Source: Mermis nigrescens (Eukaryota > Nematoda > Enoplea > Mermithida > Mermithidae). From it: 64,000 nt of DNA. Positions 1-10,765 of this stretch are shown piece by piece (position 1 is the stretch's first letter; every line of letters begins with the position of its first letter). The notes below the pieces were generated by a model. It was not told where the DNA came from. It searched no databases and saw only the letters and a list, made by a program, of their open reading frames with translations. The DNA lies in assembly GCA_036768485.1 (NCBI GenBank), contig JAVLUZ010000142.1, forward strand, positions 5,402,581 through 5,466,580, given 5' to 3'. A program made the position numbers and the translations under genes.

Positions 1-103
1 TACAGTTCTCAAAATTAACACTTGCTCATTGATAAATAAGTGCCAGTATCACAGCCTGTACAAAATACAAATTACACTAAATTTTTCCTCGGCCCTTGCC
101 ATT

Positions 104-178
104 TTTTGACCTTGCCCCGGCCGGGGCCGGGGATGCTGAAAAATGGCCGGGGATTGCCGGGGCCCTGGTCGATCACTA
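104..178. mobile_element. GC-rich terminus of a hAT-like element (family F), partial
   Basis: Reverse-complemented, the right edge reads TAGTGATCGACCAGGG and is followed by iterated CCGGGG words. This is the arrangement seen at both ends of the elements at 15053-16188 and 16470-18933. The partner end was not found and may lie before the window, so no TSD could be checked. The boundary at 178 is inferred from the TAGTG terminus. Confidence 0.4.
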
Positions 179-375
179 CTTGGGGGTCTGGGGTGGCGCG
201 CTCAAGCGCCCACTCCAATTTTGAATCTTAACGTTGAAATTTTTACAAAATCAGCCGAATCACGGCTGTGAATTCATCCTAAAAATGGCCAAAGTTCATA
301 GGCTGATTCATAATCATCGCCAAAAAAATTGCCGTCATTCTTGCTGCTTGAACAAATCTCTTCTGTATAAAACCT

Positions 376-1590
376 TTGAAGAAAAGAAGAAATATAGATG
401 CAAAATACACGGCACTTATGCAGTTTAGGAGGACAAAAATTTTGAAAATTTTTTTTCTCATAAATTACCATTTTCTGAGAATTGATGAAAAAAACACTGT
501 TGATGTTATCTACATTGATTTTTCTAAAGCTTTCGACACTGTAGTTCACCGTAAATTAATTTATAAACTGGAAACTTTTGGATTTTCTGGAGATTTATTG
601 AGTTGGTTAACTTGTTTTTTGAGCGATAGGACTCAAAGGGTTGTTATTAACAGTCAGTTTTCGAGCGAAAAATCTGTCACTAGCGGTGTTCCTCAGGGCA
701 GTATACTTGGCCCGATTCTTTTTGTTTTATTCATAAATGACATTAGCGACCGCTTAAATAGCAAAGTTTGCCTTTTTGCCGATGAGGTCAAGCTTTATAA
801 TTTATCTAGCAATCACACCCAACTTCAAGATGATATCGCTAAACTCGTAGTCTGGTCCAAGGATTGGCAGTTAAAAATTGCTACTGAAAAATGCTACGCG
901 TTATATCTAGGTTTTGGAAATCCCAAGCATTCTTATAGAATTTCTGACCTGACTGTAGAACAGAGTGTAAATTCTGTAAAGGACTTGGGTGTTTACGTAT
1001 CAAGTAAACTTGATTTTAATTTCCACTATAATGATATAACGCGTAGAGCTTATGCTAGGGCTATGCTAATATCGAAATCATTTGCTTCTAAAAATAAACT
1101 AAATATGTCTAGGGCTTTTACTGTTTACGTCAGACCGCTTCTTGAGTATTGTAGCACTGTTTGGAATCCATACCGTAAGACCCATGTTTCAATGATCGAA
1201 AATGTTCAAAGGAAGTTTACACGTAAAATTATTGGATTTCGGGGACTTTCTTATGCTGAAAGACTCAGTTCCTTAGAATTGGATAGCCTGGAGATTCGCA
1301 GATTGCGTAGTGATCTGTGTATGATGTATCAGATATTGAGTGGTAGATGCGTTTTGCAGCAAGCCGACTTTTTTACTTTTTGTGAAAACAGCACGCGTGC
1401 TCAAAATTCAATGAAATGTGAATGCACTCCTTTTCGGCTTGATGTTCGTGGGTATGCTTTATCCAATAGGTGGATTCACGTATGGAATTCTCTCCCTGAA
1501 GCTGTTGCAAGATCTCCTAGTGTTGCTTCCCGCCGTGAAAAGTTGAAAAAAGTTGATCTAACGGGGTATTTGCTAGGGGGCGTGTTCTAA
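376..1590 (+). pseudogene. Non-LTR retrotransposon (LINE) reverse transcriptase, 5'-truncated and inactive
   Basis: The frame encodes the palm and thumb of a LINE reverse transcriptase of the jockey/CR1 type. Visible motifs are YIDFSKAFDTV (about residues 45-55), SGVPQGSILGPILF (about 104-117) and a catalytic box that reads FADE at about 134-137. Active family members have F/YADD there, so the second catalytic aspartate is replaced. The C-terminal part has the usual VRPLLEYCSTVWNP segment and a trailing RRLRSDL region. The endonuclease domain and the 5' fingers are missing, and the first 40 or so residues look unrelated, so the true LINE part probably starts near 440-490. The frame is open to the stop at 1588-1590, which suggests a fairly recent dead-on-arrival copy. 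Assignment to LINE is firm; the clade is a guess. Confidence 0.85.
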
Positions 1591-1815
1591 GTGCATAATT
1601 TATTTAGCCTGCGCGCCTACCTTCGTCTTTTGCACTAATCTCGTATAAATGTACTTTAATTCATAATTTCTTGCTTTTAGAATATGTGATTTTGTATGAT
1701 GATTCATGTCGAATGTTTATTTATAATTGTATTTCATTGTATATTAATGTTTCTCTTCTTATTGTGTTCTTTTTTGTGCGACGAAAATAAAATATTTGTA
1801 TTGTATTTGTATTAA
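1591..1815 (+). mobile_element. LINE 3' untranslated tail
   Basis: AT-rich sequence after the RT stop ends in a short reiteration of TTGTAT (about 1794-1815), preceded by an AATAAAA signal. Simple-repeat tails of this kind are usual for LINEs without a poly(A) end. The exact 3' boundary is inferred. Confidence 0.6.
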
Positions 1816-2584
1816 AATTTTTTATCCTGATAACGAATCCAGCATTCATGTTTGATTTCAGACAAAATTTGTGTGAAAAATCAGGGTTTTTGTCGTTTAT
1901 GTGAAAAATTTCAAGCCTTTGGGAATGTTTCGGATTAGTCTCCGAAGCGTCGACGGACCGTGATCGAGCGGGGTTACCAATGTCTTAGGCTTAGTTATGT
2001 GCATTCACATTGATGATAGCGCATGAATAGAATAGAAGTTTATTGACTGAATTACATGCACAAGGCATGTTACAACAAATACCAATACAATAATGCAAAA
2101 AATTATTAAATGAACAATTTTAGGGAAGGAATTGTCAATAAATGCAAAAAATAACGCGAAGAGATAAATGACACCATTTTTTCCCTTTTTTCGTCTATCT
2201 TTTAGCACGTGAACTTCAACAGCCTGTAACCTGTAAATCAAAAATGAAGGAATTTTTTTCTAATATGGATATGGATACGGGCCTGCAAAAAACCCACCAA
2301 AAACTCAAATGCTAAATTTCGTGGGTTAGGTTTTGACCAACCTTGCTTTAAGCCGCGCGTTTGTGACTAAATTCGTGGAGAGCACGCGTTTTTTGGCTGC
2401 TTTTTTTGCCAAAAATAGGAAGTCATTTGCCTTCCTTCCTCAAAGTGACTGTGAAACCTCCATCCACCAGGAATCTTAGTTGTTACATGTATGCTTTTCA
2501 TCATACTTTAATTTTTTTAATTTCCGTGTTTAATGAAAGTGGAAAAGCTAAGCTGATTGCTCTACTCTACTCGCGTCGCGCTGC
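1816..2584. other. Unassigned AT-rich stretch
   Basis: No gene is visible. The part from 2025 to 2240 (AGAATAGAAGTTTATTGACT onward) could be a reversed LINE tail, but nothing confirms it. Positions 2577-2584 (CGCGCTGC) are the left TSD of the composite element that follows. Confidence 0.3.
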
Positions 2585-3399
2585 CAGTGTTGCCAGGTCA
2601 AATTTTTGAAAACCCCCAAAAAAATCCCCCAAATGAGAAAAAAACCCCCATATTAAAAAATCCTTGGTTTAACAATTAAGTTGAGCATACAAACGAGCTG
2701 GATGCGCTAAATAACATCGTTTTTGTGCATTTTCCACCGCGCCACATCTTTTGCAGCCAGAAATAAAAGACTATCTTTCTGAATTTTTCGGTTTTTTTAA
2801 TTAAATAAAAATGTTTTAAAATGCTTGTTTTGCGCATCATTTTTTGGATTCTTATTTCTCATAATAAAACGTGCGAAAAACTAGCCAATTCAAGCGGACC
2901 TACGCCTAACTAAAGCAAAAGCTCAAAAATTTACAAATGCTTTATAGAACAACTTTCTGATGATATTCATGCTTTAGTTCAAAAAAATGCTTCCAGCTAA
3001 GTAGCAAAATACATTAACAACCTTTTATAAACAATTTATTTCAAAACGGTTCACCAAATTCACTCTAACACGACTTTAGGAGCATAATTATCGATTTCTT
3101 CAAACAAAACATCATCCAAACAAAACTGGACATCATTTACGTGCGAGCTAAAATCAGTTTGAGAATCATAAATTTGATTGGAGAATTTGACTAGCATAGA
3201 TTTGGTTATTTCAAAATTTGAACAGGTTTGTTCGCGTCACAGTAATCCGTGTCGAACCACTAAAATATCGTCAACAGTACTGGCAGGCACTGATTATTGG
3301 CCAATGTTGGCCCCGAATTTTTTGTTAAAGGCCAATATTGGCCAATAACGAGTGCATTAGGGGCCAATATTTGCAAGATTTAAAATTCTTAAAAAGCTT

Positions 3400-3470
3400 C
3401 GCATCCATGGGTTTCGAACCCTGTACTTTCGTGTTGGTAAACTCACGCGCGCACAATGCGCCATACCGAA
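3400..3470 (-). other. tRNA-like block in the left MULE-like TIR
   Basis: On the minus strand an A-box-like TGGCGCATTGTG is followed about 40 bases later by the B-box core GGTTCGAAACC. Spacing and length (about 70 nt) fit a tRNA or tRNA-derived pol III promoter. The acceptor and D stems do not pair well, so it is not called a functional tRNA. Confidence 0.5.
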
Positions 3471-3798
3471 ATTGTGATCAGAAGTCAGAAGAATAATACT
3501 AATGCTATCTCTTATATACAGTTTACGCAGTTGCTATTTTTGTAAGAAACAGATTGCTCATCTAACTCAGTGAATTGATGCAAAGCTTGGATTGGAATGG
3601 AAGACTAGAGGAGAGAAAGAGAAAAGCAAGTGAAGAACACACATTATGTAATAAAAATACAGTAAGTAATGATAAACATGTTATGTTGAAAAATTAGAAC
3701 CTGCTGGAAAAATACTATTTACATTCAAGTAAATGTTAAAGAGAATTTCATAAAGCGTAAGATATCACGCGCCGAATCTGTATGACTAGAATTAAGTA

Positions 3799-4040
3799 TA
3801 GTCTGTTTCGTTTATTGGAAAGCTTTCCCGCTGAATTTAGTCCGCATAAAGCAGGCTACAAAAGTGACCTATGTATAAGTACATACCTATATGATGCAGT
3901 ATTGCCTCTTAGCAGTATCAAAGATCATAATGCAACTCGATATTCTGCAGAATATACCTATTTGCTGTCGCATTAGTAAAAAACACTTTTGTAGCCACTT
4001 TAAACTTTTTAAAAAACCCTCGATGAAATGAAATACACTA
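3799..4040. mobile_element. Small TA-flanked MITE nested in the MULE-like element
   Basis: The left end reads TAGTCTGTTTCGTTTATTGG. The right end reverse-complements to TAGTGTATTTCATTTCATCG. TA dinucleotides lie outside both ends (3797-3798, 4041-4042). The TIR is related to the longer MITEs at 6068, 7094 and 34658, but this 242-bp copy lacks the tRNA-like core. Confidence 0.65.
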
Positions 4041-4365
4041 TAGTTGCGTGCGTAGGTACCTTTATACGTACCAATTGTCCTGCTACATAGGTAGGTAACC
4101 TCTACCTAGCTATTTGAAATCGCATACTGACATGGCATTAGAATATTTATGCACTTATGTATACATTTGTATATATGTAGGTACATATGTAGGATTTTGC
4201 AATACGAAGGCAAACCAACGACAATTAGAAATACATACCATACAATTCAAACTACATAGGCATAAAAGATAGGATAAGCAATCTCTTTCAAACAAAAAAT
4301 AGCAACTGCGCATACTGTATATAACAGATAGCATTAGTATCATTGTTCAGAATCTTGATCACGAT

Positions 4366-4436
4366 TTCGCTATGGCGCAGTGTGCGCGCGTGAGTTTACC
4401 AACACGAAAGTACGGGGTTCAAAACCCACAGATGTG
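4366..4436 (+). other. tRNA-like block in the right MULE-like TIR
   Basis: This is the inverted counterpart of the block at 3400-3470. The A-box-like TGGCGCAGTGTG lies at 4373-4384 and a B-box-like GGTTCAAAACC at 4416-4426. The B box has lost the usual CGA core (now CAA), so this copy is the weaker of the two. Confidence 0.45.
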
Positions 4437-4559
4437 AACCTTTTTAAGAATTTTAAATCTTGCAAATATTGGCCCCTAATGCACGCGTTATTGGCCAATA
4501 TTGGCCTTTAACGAAAAATTCGGGGCCAACATTGGCCAATAATCAGTGCCGTACTGGCA

Positions 4560-6065
4560 TGCATACGGTTACGTAACTTATTTTTAACAAATTTTATATC
4601 TGGAAATCATTTTTCAAATTGGGGATGGGGCGGTAGAACACATTTTACATGAAGAACGAGGGATCTGAAATTGTCTGAAAACTGTCTAAAACCTGTTTAC
4701 GCGAATGACCATTAAACTGATAAAAATCTTCAGAAGGTAAGAGATTATTATGAATAATATTCTATGTAACAATAAAATCAAAATAAATTCTACAGAGTTC
4801 AAGCCTCTTTAAATATAACGCTTTTAACCTTTCATCATAAGAAACTTCACTACATCCAAATGTTTGAATAGGTAACAAAAACAATTTGCCAAAAGGCTAA
4901 TCAAATTAAAATCAATATGGCACAAAAAAGGAAAATATGACGCAGAGATTGTACAAATGAAACGATGAATTATAAACTCAACATAGACGATGAACCTCGG
5001 TATGAAACCCGGGCCCCGAGCAGTGTTGCCATGCCAGTTATAAATTTTCAGCATCCATGGATTCATCCATACAAATCCTAAAATTTCCATATATTTCTGA
5101 TATATAACAACACTCACCTTTATGTACATAAGGTTCGCTATTCTTTCAAATAATTAGTCGATTTGATGGCGACTGTTTTTTTAATTTTTAATTTTTTTAA
5201 CTTTTGTTACATTTCATTTTTTAACGCGATATTTTAGAAGAATTGAAATACATTCTACCGTGATAATAGGGCTAAAAAATAAAAAGTCCTGAAATAAAAA
5301 AAGGTAAGCTGAGCTGGGCACGCACAGCTTTGCTGTCGGCTTGGCTTCTCTTTTGACATATTGATTGCTACCTCTAAAGTTGGCACTGGTCTATTCGCAC
5401 GGACATCTACAGTAATCAATGATTCTTTCAAATTGCGCAAACTATATAACCTGCGTACCATGATCATAATAAGTATGTGATAAAAATCGTGAACGTAACA
5501 ATGTTCTACTGTTTTTTTGCTGAAGTCTTATTACTGGAATAAATTTCAACTGCACAAACGGCTTCTTCAATTATGCTTTCGTAACAGCTGGTTGCTTTAA
5601 ATACTTCGTATTGAGGTTTAATATACTTCGTTTATTATGTGGCGCATCTGACAGACTGTCACACCAAACTAACCCGTACAATCTTCGGCTACAGTAATAA
5701 GCGGTAAAGCGAAAATGGGCCGTTTAGAATGAAACAAACTATTGTATAAAAATGAATACGCATGCTGCATATCCTATGTTTTGTGCAGCACTGACTGCAG
5801 TTTTTAGACACCTGCATTTTAGCGCTTTGCAGCTTTGATGTGTTTTCTACAGTGAGAAGATAATATGACATCAGCTATATAATTACTGCATAACCTCTAA
5901 TATCCTCTTTGAAGCAATTATATTTGTTAATAAATAATATTGAGGATAACTTAAAGGTATTCAATGATTGTCAAGATACTGTACACCACAATTTATTAAA
6001 TAATATATACTAAGCATAGGACACGATATTTTTGGGGGTCCATCCCCCGACCTACATTAAACGTC
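4560..6065. other. Unassigned AT-rich stretch inside the composite
   Basis: No gene is seen. A CAGTGTTGCCATGCC word at about 5020 resembles the composite's own terminus and may mark another small element, but no convincing partner or TSD was found. The segment 5387-5425 reappears inverted near 11551-11585. Confidence 0.3.
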
Positions 6066-6067
6066 TA

Positions 6068-6637
6068 TAGACCGTTTCACACAAGTTCGTTCATAAATTT
6101 TAAAAGTATCTCCGTTTTCATCGAATCTTTCCTAGGCTACAGTAATTCAATCGTTCCTTATTACTGTAGGTCATTAAGAAATTACTGTAGCTACATACAT
6201 ACATTGGAAGGGAGGGTTTCTCAATAAAATTTCTCATGGCATAATTTATTCTCGTATTCCAGCGGATCATGCAACCAGCAGATGGAATTCGCGCAAGCAG
6301 CTTGTTATAAATCGACCGTTACAAGCAATAGACTAGCATTTTAAACATTGCTGAAAACTTCCGCTTAGCGTAGTGGTAGAACGTCTGGTTGTCGTCGAAG
6401 CAACACGGTTTCGTCCTGCTGCAAAATTTTTACTCAGCGCACTTACTGTATATTTCACAGCACTGTTTAGATTCTTGAATTAAGTCTTGGACGGTTAAGT
6501 GCATTAAAAATGAAAGAATGGCGGCCACTCGCCCCCACTCAACTTTTCTGTCAAGTTGCAGTGAATCACCTAGTGATGCATGCTGTAGCCTTCAAAAAAA
6601 TTCACTGAAAAAGTTCTCGAATAAATGAAACAGACTA
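6068..6637. mobile_element. TA-flanked MITE with tRNA-like core, copy 1
   Basis: The ends are TAGACCGTTTCA and, on the other strand, TAGTCTGTTTCATTTATTCG, each with TA outside. Inside are inverted CTACAGTAA/TTACTGTAG words and a central tRNA-like block. The arrangement is the same as in the copies at 7094-7638 and 34658-35193, so this is one family of about 540-570 bp. Confidence 0.75.
6359..6425 (+). other. tRNA-like core of MITE copy 1
   Basis: The A box TAGCGTAGTGGT (6366-6377) is intact. The B box is disrupted (GGTTTCGTCC, with an extra T). The anticodon-like arm TGGTT/AAGCA has one mismatch around the loop GTCGTCG. This is the most decayed of the three copies. Confidence 0.5.
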
Positions 6638-7093
6638 TAGCTTACGGGTTGGGTTCTATCCCTGCACTTTACACTTACATATGTAGGCTTAAATCATAGG
6701 CTTGCAGTCCCTAACTATTTTAGTATACTAATTCAACGTCGATCAGGTTAACTTTTAAGTCGCTCAGTTAATGCGGTGGTATTCCAGCTGCACCCGCCCC
6801 GCCGCCTTCACGCATACATATGTATAAACAATTTTCATCGACAATAAGCCGAGAGGTTAGGATAATTAAATATCAAATCAATGCTATAATCGCAATGTAT
6901 AATCTACTGTAATTAAGTGAAACAGGCTTTAAATACCTTACTATGTATTCAACCTCTGCACTTTTCTAAGTCAAGCCATTAGATACCCACACATATGTAT
7001 GTATTATAGTTCACTTCATGAAGCCCTGTGCATGGATTACAATTCGAGAATAAATATAAATTGATTACAAAAACGGCGTTAATTTTTTTCGTC

Positions 7094-7638
7094 TATCTGT
7101 TTCATTGATCCGAGAGCTATTTCAGTAAATGTTTTCGGAGGTTACAGTAACCCATTCTGTCTTATTTACTGTAGGTCGCTAGATCTCACTATACATAGCT
7201 ACGTAGTAAAGAAGGGTTTTTCAATAAGATTTTTGCGGCATAATTTATCCTTGTCTTCCAGCAGATCAATTAACTTACAGATAAAAATGGCGCATTCAAC
7301 TTATCCTGTTGACACCTTAAACACAATAGAGTAAGATGTTAAGAAACGTCGGGAACTCCTGCATACCTCAGTGGTAAAACTCTGCTTGTAGTCGAAGCAA
7401 CCCGGGCTCGATTCCAGCCGACAGCTTTTTGTTTAGCGCACTTACTGTAGTATGTCCCAGCATTGATTAAGTGCCTAAATTAAAGTTATAAGGGCTGATT
7501 AGTGCATTAAAATTGAAGAATTCCAGCCACTCGCCCTCACTGAGCTGATCTGCCAAATTACAGTAATCCATCTTGTTTTGCATACTGTAGCCCTTGAAAA
7601 AATTGACTAAAAAGCTCTCGAATAAATGAAACAGACTA
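7094..7638. mobile_element. TA-flanked MITE with tRNA-like core, copy 2
   Basis: The right end is CTCGAATAAATGAAACAGAC then TATAG. The left end TATCTGTTTCATTGATCCG lacks two bases of the consensus. It shares with copies 1 and 3 the sequence before the tRNA-like block (GAAGGGTTTTTCAATA) and after it (GCGCACTTACTGTA). Confidence 0.75.
7357..7427 (+). other. tRNA-like core of MITE copy 2
   Basis: The A box TACCTCAGTGGT is at 7364-7375 and the B box GGCTCGATTCC at 7405-7415. A perfect 5-bp anticodon-like stem, TGCTT/AAGCA (7383-7387, 7395-7399), encloses a 7-base loop GTAGTCG. Read as a tRNA the anticodon would be AGU (Thr). The acceptor stem is not convincing. Confidence 0.55.
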
Positions 7639-7740
7639 TAGATATATGTATATAAGTAAGCCGATACCAACTAAATTTGAATTAGGTACATATGTTGGGA
7701 CTTGGGAGATGAGAATAAATAACGCAAAAAATTTCATTGA

Positions 7741-7875
7741 AAAGCCCTACTTTGCTACAGCTACAATGAGCTCTAACGAACGACCTACAGTAAGTAAGAA
7801 AGAGTTACTGTAGCTTCGAAAAACATTCACTGAAAAAGCCCTCGGATAAATGAAATACACTAGACATACACATAC
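7741..7875. repeat. Fragment of the same TA-MITE family
   Basis: The words CACTGAAAAAGCCCTCGGAT and AAATGAAATACACTAGA near 7825-7868 match the right end of the TA-MITEs, and paired CTACAGTAA/TTACTGTAG words precede them. There is no tRNA-like block and no clear left end. Confidence 0.4.
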
Positions 7876-8015
7876 ATACATACGTACTGTTATGGAAAAT
7901 ACCCTTTTTGTACGTATATCTTTATTGTACACGAGTCTACAGTAATCGACGTTTTTCGAATAACAAACAGTCTCGCTTCAGTTGGGACATTTTTGACATA
8001 ATGCAAGGTCACGCC

Positions 8016-8276
8016 CATACGTGGGCAGCAAGAAAATTCTGGGGGGGGGGGTGCAAGATTTTTTTGAAGGTCGAAAAATGGCTTTAAAAATGATGGTATG
8101 GCGATAAAAACACCATTTTTCGACGTTTCTCATCAAGCACTATCCATTGGCATCAAAAAATTGCGAAAAAACGAAAAAAATTTCCAAAAATTGAATTCTG
8201 GGAGGTATTTTGATTTCTGGGGGGTATTTTGGTTTCTGAGGGGTGCATACCCCCCAAACCCCCACGCCCAGGTGTG
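8016..8276. mobile_element. Family G MITE with perfect 8-bp TSD
   Basis: The ends CATACGTGGGC and GCCCAGGTGTG are flanked on both sides by GTCACGCC (8008-8015, 8277-8284). The interior is marked by G-runs such as ATTCTGGGGGG. The copy at 35357-35624 is the same element in the opposite orientation with its own TSD. Many degraded copies lie at 9150-9530, 31320-31450, 32815-33000 and 36550-37460. Confidence 0.75.
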
Positions 8277-9576
8277 GTCACGCCTACAGTGAAATCCATG
8301 TGAAACCCTATTAATAATTTTCGTTATAATATTTTAGTGTGTGAGTATGTACCCGTTCGTCTAACAGGACGGTAGTTTCGTCCAAATCGTCTATAGCTGT
8401 GTAATACGTAGTGATGTAAAAGATCCAGATTTTTACCCAGATCCAGATCCAGTTAAAGATCGGGTTCAGATTTTCTGGCAGATCCAGATCCAGATCAGAT
8501 AACCAGATCAGAAAATAACCAGATCCAGATCCAGATCGTTTTGCCAGATCAAAATTTAAAAAGATGCAGATACAGATCCAGATACAGATAAAAATATTTT
8601 TTGTGCAGCAATTTGTATTGCTAAAAAGGAGGGCGTAAAGCGCCCAAGCCCACATGGATTGGGGGGTCATCGATGGCAGGACTAATATAACAGCCCCCCA
8701 GAGGGGTCTGGGGCAGAGCCGAGGAAAATTTGCATTTTAGAGCTTTTACATAAAAATGATATCAGTAAAAATTGTTTAAAAAGGAAAATTCACAAGTTTA
8801 GACTTTTACCAATGGGCTTGAAATTGAGGCATGAAAAATGTAAAAATTATTACAACAGCTCTAATTGACAACTTTGTAAACAAAACGGCATTAAATATTC
8901 ACAGGAACGTGAGATGTCTAGAATTTGGCAACATTGTGGTTAAACAGGAGAAACAAATGCTTCTTTTGATCGCTTGTAAGAAAGAAAATGTGTATTATTT
9001 CAGAGGGATATCACTGTCAAACAACACAAACGATACATTACCTAACAACACAAAATGCAATACTATGAAGAGACCTGCTTAATTTCAATTCAACAAAGAA
9101 AAACGCTGTTAAAATTCATGAAAAATGACAGGTGCACCAATTAAAATATACATGTACAGCGTAGAAATTCTGGGGGGGGTCAAAATCAAATTTTTTCTCA
9201 AACATCAAAAAAGCGATAAAAATGGCCCATGGGCACTAAAAACATTAATTTTAGACGTTTCTCGATGTCGCGCATCCATTGAAACACTTTTTCAACAAAA
9301 ATTTTTCGAAAAAAATTGAAAATTTTCTCACTTTTAGGCAAAAAAGTCTCTCAAAGGTCAATTCTAATGATAATTTATGTGAAAAAACAACCTTCAATAC
9401 ATTTTTATCATTTAAGTTACTTTTCTGCAGAGCTTCAAAAATTTTTTTTGAAACAAAAAATTTATGGGAGGGGGTCAGCGGCACTTTTTGGCCATTCTGG
9501 GGGGTCAGCCCAGATCTGGGGGGTCAAAACCCCCAGCAGACCTCTCCCTCAGCCCCGCGTGCATGGGTAATGTCTC

Positions 9577-9810
9577 AACAGCCCCACCAGTCCTAACAGC
9601 CCCACCGTCCCAACAGCCCCAACGTTTCAACAGCCCCACCAAAAATCCAAACAGCCCACCAGTCCCAACAGCCCCACCGTTCCAACAGCCCCACCAATAA
9701 TCCAAACAGCCCCACCAATCCCAACAGACCCACCAATCCCAACAGCCCCATCGTTCCAATAGCCCCACCGTCCCAGCAGCCCCACTAGTAATCCCAGCAG
9801 CCTCACCATT
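9577..9810. repeat. Minisatellite, 17-20-bp unit, C-rich strand
   Basis: About 13 imperfect units are built on CAACAGCCCCACC followed by a variable AGTCC, GTTCC, AATCC or AAAAATCC. It mirrors the array at 10378-10765. Open frames across it are artefacts of the repeat. Confidence 0.85.
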
Positions 9811-10377
9811 ACTGCAATCGCTATTATACGATATAATAAAATCGGGCAATATTAATTTTTTATGAAAGATATTTTTTGACTATTTTCCGAATTCGTCATC
9901 AAGACCATAAACGAGTGTGCAGGTTCACATTTTCAGAATAAGTCCACCTATGAAACTGGTAGACCTGTCAGAATTGAAGCTTCAGCATTTGTGCACAATC
10001 CAGGATTTTGCCCTGCTCATTATGGTCTACTCTACAATGCCAGAAAAAATGAAAAATGTTCTAGTGAATAAAGGAAAGACAAGTGTTAAAATTAAATGAA
10101 AAACAAACCTTTCACGCTAATCTGCTTTAAAATAGCCAGAAAATGTGAATTAGCGCAGTTTTCATGCTATTTTAACAATCATACCAGTTTTGAGGTCAAT
10201 TTTTGGCTCAAAACTTGTTCTCCAGACCGGTCGTCCTGTGCATCTATGATTATAACAGCGAACAGATTCTGTGGGTCTGGTGGATTAAAGTGACCGAGAA
10301 AGAATTCTGGGATCTAACATAATTTGGGGGATTTCCAGAATTTCGGGTTGGGGGGTTAAACTCGTGTGCTTAGGACA

Positions 10378-10765
10378 GTTCGACTGTTGGAAAGGTAGGA
10401 CTGCTGGAACGGTGGAACTGCTAGAACTTGGTGGGGCTCTTGGAACTGGTGGGGCTGTTGGGATTATTAGTGGGGTTGTTAAGACGGTTGGGCTGTTGGA
10501 ACGGTGGGACTGTTGGGATTAGTAGGGCTGTTGGGATTGGTAGGGCTGTTGGGATTGGTGAGGCTGTTGGGATTGGTGTGGCTATTGGGATTATTGGTGG
10601 GGCTGTTGGGACGGTGGGGCTGTTGGGACTGGTGGGGCTGTCGGGACGGGTGAGACTGTTGGGATTTTGGTGGGGCTGTTAGGATGGTGGGGCTGTTGGG
10701 ATGGTAGGGCTGTTGGGATGGTGGAGCTGTTGGGACGGTGGGGCTGTTGGGACTAGTGGGGTTGT
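10378..10765. repeat. Minisatellite, same unit inverted, G-rich strand
   Basis: About 20 units of GGTGGGGCTGTTGGGA type form the reverse complement of the array at 9577-9810. About 570 bp separate the two arrays, so they could form a large imperfect hairpin. Confidence 0.85.

Larger units (their letters stand above)
3286..4550. mobile_element. MULE-like element, about 200-bp TIRs, 9-bp TSD
   Basis: Both ends start GGCACTGATTATTGGCCAA on their own strand, and the inverted similarity runs about 200 bp inward (3286-3480 against 4365-4550). The nonamer GTACTGGCA flanks both sides (3277-3285 and 4551-4559). Long TIRs with 9-bp duplications are typical of Mutator-like elements. No transposase remains; the centre holds a smaller MITE. 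Each TIR contains a tRNA-like block. Confidence 0.75.

Noticed and set aside
5020..5120. Small hAT-like element starting CAGTGTTGCCATGCC
   Set aside because: The possible right end (ACAACACTC) matches poorly and no flanking duplication could be found.
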